64,000 nucleotides of DNA from Novosphingobium kaempferiae (GTDB lineage: Bacteria > Pseudomonadota > Alphaproteobacteria > Sphingomonadales > Sphingomonadaceae), in contig NZ_CP089301.1 of NCBI RefSeq assembly GCF_021227995.1, positions 4,836,001 through 4,900,000 of the forward strand, in the 5' to 3' direction. The notes under the pieces are model-generated. The model ran no database searches. It saw nothing but the letters and a program-made list of their open reading frames with translations, and was not told the origin of the DNA. Made by a program: the position numbers and the translations under genes. Shown one piece after another: positions 1 through 9,306 of the stretch (its first letter is position 1; each line of letters begins with the position of its first letter).

Positions 1-873
1 GGCGATTTCCGCGCGCTTCATCGCATCAAGGTCGCCGCCATGCTCCTCCCACAAGTCGATCAGGGCATAAGGTGCCGGGTAGTGCGCGGAAGGGGCCTGC
101 TGCTCGGCTTCGACGCGCATCTGGCGGGCGGCGATGCGGCGGGCGGGCGCGCTGTCCTTCGCCCTGTCGAGCAGACCCTGCCGGGCCTGAGGCAGCTTGC
201 CCGCAACGGCCGCATCGACGGCGGCCCGCACGTGCCGCTCGGGCACCAGCGCGTCGATGAGGCCCATCGCCTTCGCCTGCCGGTCATGGATCGCCTTGCC
301 GGTGAGCATCAGGCTCATCGCGGCGATTGGATCGCAGGTATGGGTGAAGCGCGCGGTTCCCCCAAGGCCGGGGTGAAGACCGATCTGCACCTCGGGAAAG
401 CCGAAGCGCGTACCCTCGACGGCGATGCGCTGCGTGCAGGCGAGTGCGATCTCCAGCCCGCCGCCCATCGCATAGCCGTGCATGACCGCGATCGTGGGGA
501 TCGTCAGCGCCGCCAGCCGGTCCACTACGGCATGGGCCTTGGCAATATGCTCGCGTATCGCGGCCTCATCAGTGACGCCGCGAAACTCGCCGATGTCCGC
601 GCCCGCAAGAAAGCCCTCGCGCTTGGCTGAACGGATCACCAGCGCCCTGGGCGCGCGCTGTTCGATGCGGTCGAGGATCTGCGCGAATTCCTCCAGCACC
701 TCCTGAGACAAGGTGTTGGCGCCCGAACCCTGCTTGTCGAGAACGGCCCAGGCAACCCCCTGCGCGTCGCGGGTCAGCGTCCAGTGACGTAACCCTTCCG
801 AGGGAACCGGACGCGGGCCGAGCGTCAGGTTGCGGTCTTCGAGGTAGGTCCAGACGGGATCCTGCATGGTCAT
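1..873 (-). CDS. FadJ-like enoyl-CoA hydratase / 3-hydroxyacyl-CoA dehydrogenase (3' part cut by window edge)
   Basis: The visible 291 codons are the crotonase half of a FadB/FadJ-type multifunctional beta-oxidation enzyme, which hydrates enoyl-CoA; the dehydrogenase half should lie beyond base 1. The oxyanion-hole motif GYAMGGGLE holds Glu141, and FPEVQIGLHPGLGG holds Glu161. These correspond in spacing to the two catalytic glutamates of FadB. The start ATG at 873 overlaps the TGA of the upstream thiolase in an ATGA tetranucleotide, so the two are probably translationally coupled. No substrate preference can be read from the sequence. The family call is firm; FadJ rather than FadB is an inference from the partner thiolase. 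Confidence 0.92.
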   Translation of the reverse strand, partial: MTMQDPVWTYLEDRNLTLGPRPVPSEGLRHWTLTRDAQGVAWAVLDKQGSGANTLSQEVLEEFAQILDRIEQRAPRALVIRSAKREGFLAGADIGEFRGVTDEAAIREHIAKAHAVVDRLAALTIPTIAVMHGYAMGGGLEIALACTQRIAVEGTRFGFPEVQIGLHPGLGGTARFTHTCDPIAAMSLMLTGKAIHDRQAKAMGLIDALVPERHVRAAVDAAVAGKLPQARQGLLDRAKDSAPARRIAARQMRVEAEQQAPSAHYPAPYALIDLWEEHGGDLDAMKRAEIA

Positions 874-2177
874 GCGGCCGCTCCCACGTTTGCAATGCGT
901 TCGATCAGCATGGCGCCGCCCTGGCCCCCGCCGATGCATTCGGTAGCGATGCCGAGTTCGCTGCCATGGCGCTCCATCGCCTGGACCAGATGAAGCGCGA
1001 TGCGCGCCCCGCTGGCGCCGACCGGATGGCCGAGCGAGATCGCCCCGCCATCGACGTTGATGCGCTCGCGCGCGATGCGCCCCGCCGCGCCGTCGAGGCC
1101 GAGCACCGCGCGGCAGAAACCGTCGTCCTCCCACGCGGCAAGGCAGGCGAGGACTTGCGCCGCGAAAGCCTCGTTGAGTTCCCACAGGTCGATGTCGTCG
1201 AGGACCAGCCCGCCCCGCTTCAACAGCTCGGTCGCGGCCAGCGCCGGGCCGAGACCCATGATCGCGGGATCGAGCGCCGACCACTGGCTGTCGAGAATCT
1301 TCGCGCGTGGCGTCAGCCCGTATCTGGCCAGTGCGTCCTCGGAGGCGAGGATCGTCCAGCAGGCGCCGTCGGTGATCTGCGAGCTGTTGCCCGCCGTGAC
1401 CTTGCCATAAGGCGGCTCGAAGACCGGGCGGAGCTTCGCCAGCTTGTCGGGCGCGCTGTCGGGTCGGACGCCGTCATCGTGGTCGTGGACAGTCCCGTCC
1501 CGCGCGAAGGCGGGGACGAGTTCGCCCTCCAGCCAGCCCTTTGCCTGCGCGCGGGCGAGGCGCTGGTGGCTCTCCACCGCATAGGCATCGGCCTGTTCGC
1601 GGCTGATGCCGAACAGGTGCGCGAGCACTTCGGCGGTCTGGCCCATGCCGAGGTCGGTGATGGGGTCGGTCAGCCCCCGCTCCAGGCCAACGACGGGCTT
1701 GAGAAAATCGGGCCGGAACCCTGCCGCCGCCTTCAGCTTGCCTAGTGGGCCGTCCTTGTTGCCCTGCATCGCCGCGAGCCATTCCACCGCATCGCGTCGC
1801 AACACGAGCGGCGCATGACTGAGCGCTTCGGTGCCCCCCGCCAGGATAAAATCGCTGCCGCCATCGGCGATATAGCGATAGGCGGTGTCCATCGCCTGCA
1901 TCTCTGAGCCGCAGTTGATCTGGACAGTGAAGGCGCTCGTCTGCGCGCCGCAGCCAAGGCGCAGGGCCGCGACGCGGGCCGGATTGGCCTCGTCGGCAAT
2001 GACGTTGACGCAGCCGAGGATAACCTGATCGATGTCCTCGGGCGCGAACGGCTGGCGCAGCAGGAGCGGGCGCCCGCACTGCACCGCCAGATCGACCGGG
2101 GTGAACGGCCCGGGCCCGCCGCGCACCTTGAGAAATGGCGTGCGGGCGCCATCGACGATGTAGACCGTGCGGCTCAT
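870..2177 (-). CDS. Acetyl-CoA acyltransferase (FadI-type thiolase)
   Basis: This is a 435-residue thiolase that catalyses the last, thiolytic step of beta-oxidation. The nucleophilic cysteine is Cys89 in VQINCGSEMQA. NEAFAAQ, the GHPVGASG loop and the second cysteine motif CIGGGQGG follow in the expected order. The length fits FadI-type thiolases, which are somewhat longer than biosynthetic ones. The gene is joined by ATGA overlaps both to the acyl-CoA dehydrogenase upstream (2174-2177) and to the hydratase/dehydrogenase downstream (870-873), so the three form one operon. Confidence 0.95.
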   Translation of the reverse strand: MSRTVYIVDGARTPFLKVRGGPGPFTPVDLAVQCGRPLLLRQPFAPEDIDQVILGCVNVIADEANPARVAALRLGCGAQTSAFTVQINCGSEMQAMDTAYRYIADGGSDFILAGGTEALSHAPLVLRRDAVEWLAAMQGNKDGPLGKLKAAAGFRPDFLKPVVGLERGLTDPITDLGMGQTAEVLAHLFGISREQADAYAVESHQRLARAQAKGWLEGELVPAFARDGTVHDHDDGVRPDSAPDKLAKLRPVFEPPYGKVTAGNSSQITDGACWTILASEDALARYGLTPRAKILDSQWSALDPAIMGLGPALAATELLKRGGLVLDDIDLWELNEAFAAQVLACLAAWEDDGFCRAVLGLDGAAGRIARERINVDGGAISLGHPVGASGARIALHLVQAMERHGSELGIATECIGGGQGGAMLIERIANVGAAA

Positions 2178-4420
2178 TCGGCGGCCTCGCGCAGCGGGGC
2201 TTGTTCGTTGCGGGTCAGTTCCTCGGGCGCGAAATCATCGACGGCGATGACCTCGGCCACCGCCGCGTCCGCCTCGCGCAACTGCTCGCGTTCCGCCTGC
2301 GAGATCAGTCCTGCCGCGAGCGCCTGGTCGGCATCGCGGATCCGGGCCTGCTTCATGCGGTCGTGGATCGGCTGGGTGGCGACCGTCTTGCGGAATGCCT
2401 CGATCAACCTGGCGACAGCCTCGTCCTCGCCGCCGATGTAGACATTCTCGACCAGCCGATCACGCGCGGGACAGGGTTCCAGCAGGATCGTGGCGGCGCG
2501 GCGAATGGTGCGGTCGGTCGGGCCGTTGCGGCGGCGACCGTAAGGCATGATGAACAGCCGCAGCATCCAGCCGACCGGCCGCGCCGGGAAATTCTCGATG
2601 ATCTGGGCGAAGCTCTGCTCGATGCTGGCAAAGCCGCTCTGCATGCACCAGTCGAGCAGGGGCAGGTCGTCGTCCTGCCGTCCTTCGTCCTCCCAGCGCT
2701 TGAGCGCGCCCGAGAGCATGTAGAGTTCGGACAGCACGTCGCCCAGCCGCGCCGAGAGTAGTTCGCGCCGCTTGAGTTCGCCGCCCAGCGTCAGGAACGC
2801 GATATCCGAGCAGAACGCGAAGGCAGCGGCGTAGCGGCTCATCTGGCGATAATACCGCGTGGCCTTTCCGGCCTTGGGTGCCGGGGCGAAGACGCCGCCG
2901 CTCCAGCTGCGCACGAAGGCGCGGATCGCGGTCTTGAGCGCATGGCCGACATGCTTCCACAGCACCTTGTCGAAATCGGCCAGCGCCCGCCCGCGATTGG
3001 CGTCGCCCACCGCGCGGATCTCGTCGAGAAGAAAGGGGTGCGAACGGATCGCGCCCTGTCCGAAGACCATCAGGCTGCGTGTCAGGATGTTCGCGCCCTC
3101 GACGGTGATGCCCACCGGGATCGCGCGGTACTGGCCGCCCATGTAGTTACGCGGGCCCTCGATCACCGCCTTGCCGCCGTGGACGTCCATCGCATCGTTG
3201 ATGACGACGCGCATCCGCTCGGTCGCGTGAAGTTTCAGAATCGACGAGATCACGGCGGGGTGGTTGCCCTGATCCAGCCCCGCGCAGGTCAGCCGCCGCG
3301 CGCCGTCGAGCAGGTAGGCATTGCCTGCGATCCGGGCGAGGCGTTCCTGGATGCCCTCGAACCTGCCGATCGGCAGGTTGAACTGCGAGCGCACGCGCGC
3401 ATAGGCGCCAGTTGTCTGTGCTGCGAAGGCACCCGCCGCTGCCGCCAGCGAGGGAAGCGAGATGCCGCGCCCGGCCGCCAGCGCGCTCATCAGCATCTTC
3501 CAGCCCTGGCCAACCCGCTCGGGCCCGCCGATCACGCTGTCGAGCGGGATGAAGACGTCCTTGCCTTCGTTCGGGCCGTTCTGGAAGGTCTGCATCGAGG
3601 GGATGTGCCGCCGTCCGATGGTAACGCCGGGCAGATCGGTGGGCACCAGCGCCACGGTGATGCCGATCTCGTCCTGCCCGCCAAGGAGATGCTCGGGATC
3701 GCGCAGCTTGAAGGCGAGGCCGAGGATCGTCGCGACGGGGCCCAGCGTGATGTAGCGCTTGTGCCAGTTGAGACGGATGCCGAGCACGTCTTCGCCTTGC
3801 CACTCGCCGCGGCAGACCACGCCGTCATCGACCATCGCAGCAGCATCTGACCCGGCCTCGGGGCTGGTAAGGCCGAAGGCGGGGATCTCGCGCCCATCGG
3901 CCAGGCGCGGCAGCCAGTGCCGCTGCTGTGCCTCGGTGCCGAAGCGCAGGATGAGCTCACCCGGCCCCAGCGAGTTGGGGACCATCGCCGTCACCGCGCC
4001 CGATACCGAGCGGGTAGCGATCTTGCGTACGATCTCGCTGTGCGCGAAGTTCGAGAAGCCGAGGCCACCGTGTTCCTTGGGAATGATGATGCCGAAGAAC
4101 TTCTCCGCCTTGAGGTAATCCCATGCCTCCGGTGGCAGGTCGCGGGTTTCCCAAGTCATGCGCCAGTCGTCGATCATTCCGCACAGCGTCTCGACCGGGC
4201 CGGTCATGAAGGCCTGTTCCTCCGCCGTCAGCGTGGCCGGAGGCACGGCCAGCAGCGCATTCCAGTCAGGGTTGCCGGTGAACAGGGCGGCATCCCACCA
4301 GGTGTTCCCGGCATCGATCGCTTCGTTTTCCGTGGCGGACAGCGCGGGGAGGGCGGATTGCACAAGCGACAGCACCGGGCGCGTCAGGACTTCGCGGCGG
4401 GCGGTAGTGAAAAACGACAT
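2174..4420 (-). CDS. fadE: FadE-like acyl-CoA dehydrogenase
   Basis: This 748-residue flavoprotein dehydrogenase introduces the first double bond in fatty acyl-CoA. It has the long bacterial FadE architecture, with an acyl-CoA dehydrogenase core in the first two thirds and a C-terminal extension of DUF1974 type, rather than the roughly 380 residues of ordinary acyl-CoA dehydrogenases. Motifs include FGLTSPEAGSDA and DVHGGKAVIEGP. I place the start at ATG 4420 (MSFFTTARRE) because AAGGAG lies just upstream; an in-frame upstream ATG at 4453 would bury that ribosome site. It is the first gene of the operon. E. coli FadE is about 814 residues, so this is slightly short but has all core regions. 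Confidence 0.93.
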   Translation of the reverse strand: MSFFTTARREVLTRPVLSLVQSALPALSATENEAIDAGNTWWDAALFTGNPDWNALLAVPPATLTAEEQAFMTGPVETLCGMIDDWRMTWETRDLPPEAWDYLKAEKFFGIIIPKEHGGLGFSNFAHSEIVRKIATRSVSGAVTAMVPNSLGPGELILRFGTEAQQRHWLPRLADGREIPAFGLTSPEAGSDAAAMVDDGVVCRGEWQGEDVLGIRLNWHKRYITLGPVATILGLAFKLRDPEHLLGGQDEIGITVALVPTDLPGVTIGRRHIPSMQTFQNGPNEGKDVFIPLDSVIGGPERVGQGWKMLMSALAAGRGISLPSLAAAAGAFAAQTTGAYARVRSQFNLPIGRFEGIQERLARIAGNAYLLDGARRLTCAGLDQGNHPAVISSILKLHATERMRVVINDAMDVHGGKAVIEGPRNYMGGQYRAIPVGITVEGANILTRSLMVFGQGAIRSHPFLLDEIRAVGDANRGRALADFDKVLWKHVGHALKTAIRAFVRSWSGGVFAPAPKAGKATRYYRQMSRYAAAFAFCSDIAFLTLGGELKRRELLSARLGDVLSELYMLSGALKRWEDEGRQDDDLPLLDWCMQSGFASIEQSFAQIIENFPARPVGWMLRLFIMPYGRRRNGPTDRTIRRAATILLEPCPARDRLVENVYIGGEDEAVARLIEAFRKTVATQPIHDRMKQARIRDADQALAAGLISQAEREQLREADAAVAEVIAVDDFAPEELTRNEQAPLREAAE

Positions 4421-4739
4421 CTTCAGGCTCCTTCTCCGCCGGGAGAAACGCATGAGAGGCGCGCATGATCCGGCCGCCCATGGTCGTGCTCGTCAGCAGC
4501 AGGATCGTCTCAGCCCTCCCCAATGGCTCCGTCTTTGGGTTCCTGCTGGATCGTGTGGCTTGATCATGGGGCTCGATCATGTGCCTCGATCATGTAGCGG
4601 GCATCCTCGCTGATCGTGGGTAGCAAGGCCGGAATCACGTAACCGGATTGATTGGACCGCCTATGGTGGTTGCCGCAGCTGCTGGGGACGATCCTTCTGG
4701 CGACAGAGCCGTCAACCAACCCGCAGACCGGTGCAGTTG
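4421..4739. other. Intergenic region upstream of fad operon, with 13-bp triple repeat
   Basis: No gene is visible. The stretch holds the presumed promoter of the minus-strand fad operon. GATCATG occurs three times with an exact 13-bp period (4562-4568, 4575-4581, 4588-4594), about 140-175 bp upstream of the fadE start, and could be a regulator site. No clear -35/-10 pair was found. Confidence 0.4.
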
Positions 4740-5378
4740 TCAGGCGAAGCGATACGGGCCGCCGCGTTCGAGCGCAGCCTGATAGGCCGGCCGCGCGTGG
4801 ATCTTGTCGAGCCAAGCGACGGTCGCCGGGCGCCCGATGTCGAGCCCGCCGCGATCGCGTGCCGCTTCGAGCGGGAAGCTCATCATGATGTCGGCGGCGG
4901 TGAACGTATCGCCTGCGAACCATGGCCGATACGAGAGTTCATGTTCGACGAAATCGAGGTGGACGTCGATCATCGGCTGCAGCTTCTTCTGTGCGGTCTT
5001 GCCGAGGAGCGGGATACGCCCCAGCACCAGATTGACCAGCAACGGTGGCATCAGTGAGCCTTCTGCATAATGCAGGAACTGGCGATAGAGCAGCGCTGCA
5101 TCCTCGCCGTACGGCTTGCCCAGCCGTCCGTCCGCTTTGGTCGTGATGTATTCGACGATTGCACCGGTCTCGGCGATGATCCGCTCGGCGCCGGAAGGGT
5201 CGCGATCGACGATGACCGGCGATTTGCCGAGCGGATGAATGCGCCGCAATTCCGGCGGTGCCAGCATCGTCCTGGGATCGCGTTCGTAGCGCTTCACCTC
5301 GTATGGCAGGGCCAGCTCTTCCAGCAGCCACAGGACGCGCTGTGAACGCGAGTTTTCCAGATGGTGGACGACGATCAT
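4740..5378 (-). CDS. Glutathione S-transferase
   Basis: A 212-residue GST. The N-terminal thioredoxin-like half has SRSQRVLWLLEEL in helix 1, the cis-Pro segment GKSPVI and the glutathione-contacting ETGAIVEYI. The C-terminal half is all helical with FTAADIMMSFPL. The start at 5378 (MIVVHHLENS) is preferred to the upstream in-frame ATG because GGAGAG sits about 9 bases before it and it fits the family N-terminus. It lies 67 bp downstream of the PoxB-like gene on the same strand and may share its transcript. The substrate is unknown; cytosolic detoxification is the family role. Confidence 0.92.
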   Translation of the reverse strand: MIVVHHLENSRSQRVLWLLEELALPYEVKRYERDPRTMLAPPELRRIHPLGKSPVIVDRDPSGAERIIAETGAIVEYITTKADGRLGKPYGEDAALLYRQFLHYAEGSLMPPLLVNLVLGRIPLLGKTAQKKLQPMIDVHLDFVEHELSYRPWFAGDTFTAADIMMSFPLEAARDRGGLDIGRPATVAWLDKIHARPAYQAALERGGPYRFA

Positions 5379-5445
5379 CGTTGCATGGCTCTCCGCCGGA
5401 TATCCTCGAAATGCCAACGGACGGCAGGCGACAAGGTTGCTGCCC

Positions 5446-7173
5446 TCAGCCCCGCCGCGTCAAAGCACCGAACGCCTGCTTGACCTTGGAAATGCCGAAC
5501 CGGAGCGCCTGAGCGGGATCGATATGCGGCATGGCGGGGATCTCGTCAGGATTGACGACGGCATGGAGGATCGCCGGGCCGGGTTCGGCCAGCCACGCAT
5601 CCACCGCGGCAGTGAGCTCGTGCGGCTTTCGTGCCGTAAATCCACGCGCGCCGCAGGCAATTGCGAAGGCGGCGAAGTCCAGATTCGGGAAGGATGCGCC
5701 TTCGCTCGGCGGCACCCCCGCACCCTCCATTTCGAGATGAACAAGCCCCCAGGCACTGTTGTCGTAAACCACGACCTTGACCGGCAGCTTGTGCTCGACC
5801 GCCGTCATGAATTCACCGAGCAGCATGGTGAAACCGCCGTCTCCTGCATGAAGGATGACCTGCCGGGAGGTGTCCAGCGCCTGCACCCCGTTGGCGATCC
5901 CCATTCCGGTGCCCACGGCGGCATTGTTGAACGAGCCCGTGACCTGCTGTCGTCCGCTCTGGCGCAGCCAGTTTGCAGCCCAGAGCGTGACCTCGCCGGT
6001 GTCCGTGACCCACACCGCATCGTCGGCGGCACGATCGCTGACCGCGCGGGCGACCGCCTGCGGATGGAGGAGGTCGGGCGAGCGATCGAGCGCGGCCTTT
6101 TCATCCAGCATCGCGTCCCACTTGGCCCTGTCGGCATTGACGGCATCAAGAAAGGCGGTGTCGCGCCGCTGTGGCAGCGCGTCGAGAAGCATGCGCAGGG
6201 CGGGGCGCACCGATCCGACGATACCGAGGGTAACGGGAGTGCGGCGACCCAGCGCGAAGGCCCGCTCGTCGATTTGCACCACGCGTGTCTTGGTGGGCAG
6301 GAATTCGGAATAGGGATAGTCGGTGCCCAGCATCAGCATGAGGTCTGCCTTGTGCAGAGCATCGACGCCGGGGCGGCCGCCGATCAGGCCGACGCCGCCG
6401 ATCCAGCGCGGATCGTCGTAGGGCAGGATGTCCTTGCCGCGATAGGTGTGCATCAGGGGTGCGTTGAGGCGGTCGGAAAGGACCTTCAGTTCATCGGCCG
6501 CGCCATGGCAGCCAAAGCCGCACAGGACGGCCACGGTCCTGGTCTCGCCGATCATCTGCGCCAGCGCGGCGATGTCGGCCCCTGCCGGAGCAACTTCGGG
6601 TCGGGGACGCAAGGTGGCGATGCTCGGCACTGGCGCCGATACTTTCGCGGCGAAGACCTCGGGTGGAATGGAGATATGCGCGACGCCGCGCTCGCCATAG
6701 GCATGCGCGATCGCCTGCTGGATCACCGCTGCCGCCTGGTCGGGAGAGGCGATGATCTCGCTGTACACCCCGACGTCGCGGAACAGCGCGACCGGATCGT
6801 CCTCCTGCAGGTAATCGCTGCCCCGCTTGGCCGTGGCGACGCCGCCCGAGATCGCAAGGACCGGGGCATGATCCTTGCGGGCCTCGTAAAGTCCGGCGAC
6901 GAGGTGGTTTGCGCCGGGGCCGGTGGTACCGCAGCATACGCCGAGGCGTCCCGTGACCTTGGCCTGGCCCGCGGCAGCCAGCGCGGCGCCTTCTTCATGG
7001 CGCACGCCGATCCAGCGGACCTTGTCCTGGCGGCGAATCGCGTCAGTGAACGGATTGAGCGCATCGCCGACGATACCGAAGACATGATGCGCTCCGATCT
7101 CATCGAGCGTGGCGACAAGCAGTTCGGCGACAGTAGGGGACTTGGGGGTAAGGGACATGGGAGTGAGGGACAT
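5446..7173 (-). CDS. PoxB-like thiamine-diphosphate enzyme (pyruvate:quinone oxidoreductase type)
   Basis: A 575-residue ThDP enzyme with the three-domain order of the pyruvate oxidase/acetolactate synthase family. The N-terminal pyrimidine-binding domain carries the catalytic Glu in RHEEGAALAAAG. A central nucleotide-binding domain follows, and then the C-terminal diphosphate-binding motif GDGGFTM...YDNSA. Length and sequence pattern match PoxB (572 residues in E. coli). Pyruvate is the likely but unproven substrate. The first ten residues are a duplicated MSLTP unit with two possible ATGs 15 bp apart; AGGAG spaced 8 bases from the first supports 7173. The gene follows the SDR gene by 39 bp, probably in the same operon. 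Confidence 0.88.
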   Translation of the reverse strand: MSLTPMSLTPKSPTVAELLVATLDEIGAHHVFGIVGDALNPFTDAIRRQDKVRWIGVRHEEGAALAAAGQAKVTGRLGVCCGTTGPGANHLVAGLYEARKDHAPVLAISGGVATAKRGSDYLQEDDPVALFRDVGVYSEIIASPDQAAAVIQQAIAHAYGERGVAHISIPPEVFAAKVSAPVPSIATLRPRPEVAPAGADIAALAQMIGETRTVAVLCGFGCHGAADELKVLSDRLNAPLMHTYRGKDILPYDDPRWIGGVGLIGGRPGVDALHKADLMLMLGTDYPYSEFLPTKTRVVQIDERAFALGRRTPVTLGIVGSVRPALRMLLDALPQRRDTAFLDAVNADRAKWDAMLDEKAALDRSPDLLHPQAVARAVSDRAADDAVWVTDTGEVTLWAANWLRQSGRQQVTGSFNNAAVGTGMGIANGVQALDTSRQVILHAGDGGFTMLLGEFMTAVEHKLPVKVVVYDNSAWGLVHLEMEGAGVPPSEGASFPNLDFAAFAIACGARGFTARKPHELTAAVDAWLAEPGPAILHAVVNPDEIPAMPHIDPAQALRFGISKVKQAFGALTRRG

Positions 7174-7212
7174 GGGCGTACTCCTGAAGGCTCCGGGAAG
7201 GCTCTGCGCGGA

Positions 7213-7971
7213 TCAGGCGGGCTGACCGTTGGAAGCGGAGATGCCCGCATCGACGGGAAGGATCGCACCGGTAACCAGCGCGGCGTCGTCGGATGCGAGG
7301 AAGGCGACCGGGCCGGCGATATCCTCGGCCTTCGCATGCCTGCCAAGCGCCGAGCGCTCGTGGAACTTCGCGATCAGCGCGTCGTCGTCGAGCATGTCCC
7401 TGGTCAGGTCGCTTTCGGTGAGGGCGGGGGCGACGGCGTTGACGCGAATGCCGAATTTGCCGAGGTCGAGCGCCAGCGCGCGCGTGAAGTTTACCACCGC
7501 GCCCTTGGCGGCGTTGTAGGCGGTCATGTCCCAGTCGCCGCCGGTGCCCGATACCGAAGCGGTGTGAACGATGCAGCCCTTGCTCGCCTTCAGGTGCGGC
7601 AGTGCCAGCTGCGCGCAGTGAAATGGACCATCGACGTCAATCGCCATCGTCTGGCGCCAGTCGTCGGGAGTGGTGTCCTCGAAGGACTTCATCACCGCGA
7701 TGCCCGCGTTGGAGTGCAGTACATCGATGCTGCCGAACTTCGCGACGGTTTCCTCGACCATCCGCGCCACGTCGTCCCGCGAGGACACGTCTGCCACGCA
7801 TACCAGCGTGCGGGCCGGATCGAGATCGGCAGCGACCGCCTCAAGCTTCTCGCGGGTTCGGGCAACGAGCGTGACGTTCGCGCCTTCCTGCGCGAACCGG
7901 CGGGCGCAGGCGGCGCCGATACCCGAACTGGAGCCAGTGACGATGACGGTCCTGCCGCTGAAACGGTTCAT
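7213..7971 (-). CDS. SDR family oxidoreductase
   Basis: A 252-residue classical short-chain dehydrogenase. The cofactor motif TGSSSGIG is near the N-terminus, NAG follows in HSNAGIAV, and the active-site Ser and YNAAK are in the usual positions. The C-terminus GAILPVDAGISASNG is typical of FabG-like SDRs. An Arg in LVARTREKLE suggests NADP(H) preference, which is an inference. It is the first gene of a minus-strand group with the PoxB-like enzyme and possibly the GST. The substrate is not predictable. Confidence 0.93.
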   Translation of the reverse strand: MNRFSGRTVIVTGSSSGIGAACARRFAQEGANVTLVARTREKLEAVAADLDPARTLVCVADVSSRDDVARMVEETVAKFGSIDVLHSNAGIAVMKSFEDTTPDDWRQTMAIDVDGPFHCAQLALPHLKASKGCIVHTASVSGTGGDWDMTAYNAAKGAVVNFTRALALDLGKFGIRVNAVAPALTESDLTRDMLDDDALIAKFHERSALGRHAKAEDIAGPVAFLASDDAALVTGAILPVDAGISASNGQPA

Positions 7972-8171
7972 GAAAGAGCTGTCCTTGCTGCTGGGCGCAC
8001 CGGCATTTCAGCGCAGGCGCCGACATGGGAGGAGGGCCGGCTCCAATAGGGGCCGCCCCGGGAGAATTGGGCAATGTCGGGGAGACATCGCGCGGTCGAA
8101 TTTCCAACCTTCCCACCAGCCATGAGGTTCCTTGCATTGATCGGGCCATCCGTTGCGCCGATCAGAACACC

Positions 8172-8354
8172 TCAGTCCTTGTGCTCAGGCAGCCCCTTGC
8201 GCCTGGTCGAGGCAAGATACTCAAGCTGCTCTTCGCTCATGGTTTTCACCATGTCCCTGGACGCGCCTTGCAATTTCGACTTGGGCGTTTCGCCGCGCTT
8301 GGCGGACAGCGCCGCTCCGGCGGCCTTTTGCTGGGCTTTGGATCGTGCGGGCAT
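8172..8354 (-). CDS. DUF3008 family small protein
   Basis: A 60-residue, highly basic soluble protein (MPARSKAQQKAAG...). It matches the DUF3008 family of small proteins common in alphaproteobacteria, whose function is not established. AAGGAG lies 8 bases before the ATG, a strong ribosome site. It stands alone, on the strand opposite its downstream neighbours. No membrane segment or metal motif is present. Confidence 0.85.
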   Translation of the reverse strand: MPARSKAQQKAAGAALSAKRGETPKSKLQGASRDMVKTMSEEQLEYLASTRRKGLPEHKD

Positions 8355-8440
8355 GATCGATCTCCTTCAGTTACAAGCAACGCACACCTGCGCAACTTGG
8401 TCCCTCAGGATGTTTTGACGAGAAAGGTGGTCGCCAAGGC

Positions 8441-8806
8441 TTATCGTATTTTCGAAGGTGCCGGCTTTGAGATGGCGTGAAGGGACCAGACGATCGAGGC
8501 GTCTTGCCGTTTGTCCAGTATTCGCGGTCCCCGACCGGCCAGATCTAGTATCGTGAAAGGCTTGTCGAGAAGCTCGACACCTGGATCAAGTTTTCCGTTA
8601 CGAGTGATAACGTCAGGCGCATAGCCTGAAGTGTGGAGAACGGAGATGCCAACCTGAATTCTTTGTGCCTCAATTGCGAGTTCGCTTCCGGACATCTTTG
8701 GCATGATGACATCAGTGAGAAGCAGTTCAATCCTGCTATCCTGACAACGCAAGAGGGCAATGGCGGAGAGTCCGTCCGCTGCTTCAATAACGCCGTCACT
8801 GCGGAT
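8441..8806 (-). pseudogene. Truncated receiver domain (response-regulator remnant)
   Basis: The frame reads GVIEAADGLSAIALL, then LLLTDVIMPKMSG with the phosphoacceptor Asp, then SGYAPDVITRNG and DKPF with the conserved Lys. This is the C-terminal three quarters of a CheY-like receiver of the kind found at the end of hybrid kinases. The first beta strand and its acidic pair are missing: an in-frame TGA at 8807-8809 precedes the domain, with no good start. I read it as a decayed fragment. A short translated product from a TTG at 8752 is conceivable but could not fold as a full receiver. Confidence 0.75.
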
Positions 8807-8947
8807 TCAGCGGGTTGGGGGGATGGATGGAAACCTCGAGATGGCCTTGCGATGAAATGCACGTGGAACGTTCAGAATGCCCGCATGTTCTGAGGTCTGA
8901 GCTCGTCGGAAGGATCGACGTAGTGCTTCAGAAATGGGAGATCGCTG

Positions 8948-9115
8948 ATGTTTCGCTGGGCCATCATTTTCGCCGTTGTCGCAGTCCTGGCTGCGCTGCT
9001 GGGTTTCGGGGGGGTGGCCGGCCTTTCCGCAGGCCTTGCCAAGATCTTCCTGATCGTGGCGGTCGTCGTTCTGGTTCTCGGTTTCTTGTTCGGACGCGGT
9101 ACCAGGGCCCCCTGA
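8948..9115 (+). CDS. DUF1328 family small membrane protein
   Basis: A 55-residue protein, [20 protein letters not shown]..., with two hydrophobic segments (residues about 4-24 and 30-48) separated by a Gly/Ala turn and ending in basic residues. This is the DUF1328 (YtjA-type) pattern of tiny inner-membrane proteins often linked to stress. GGGAG lies just upstream of the ATG. A strong hairpin follows the stop by 25 bp. Confidence 0.85.
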   Translation: MFRWAIIFAVVAVLAALLGFGGVAGLSAGLAKIFLIVAVVVLVLGFLFGRGTRAP

Positions 9116-9139
9116 ACGAGTCCCAAATCCCGTGAGAGC

Positions 9140-9178
9140 TTGCGCCCCAATCCCCTCCATCCGGGGAATGGGGCGCAA
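9140..9178 (+). terminator. Hairpin terminator after DUF1328 gene
   Basis: A perfect 10-bp outer stem (TTGCGCCCCA / TGGGGCGCAA) with an inner CCCC/GGGG pairing starts 25 bp after the stop. There is no long T run, so it could also be an mRNA-stabilising hairpin. Confidence 0.6.
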
Positions 9179-9306
9179 ACAGTTTGGGCACGCTTCGCTC
9201 GCGAACCTCGATTTCGCAGCATGGGCGAAGGGGAACCCCTAGGGCGAAACAACATCGCATGCCGCTCGTTCGCCAGGAAAATTCCGCAGTGGAGGTTGGA
9301 GGTGCG

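Noticed and set aside
5437..8049. Open frame of 870 codons on the plus strand
   Set aside because: It lies antisense to the PoxB-like and SDR genes, which have clear family motifs. Long antisense frames are expected in such GC-rich DNA, and this one has no motifs.
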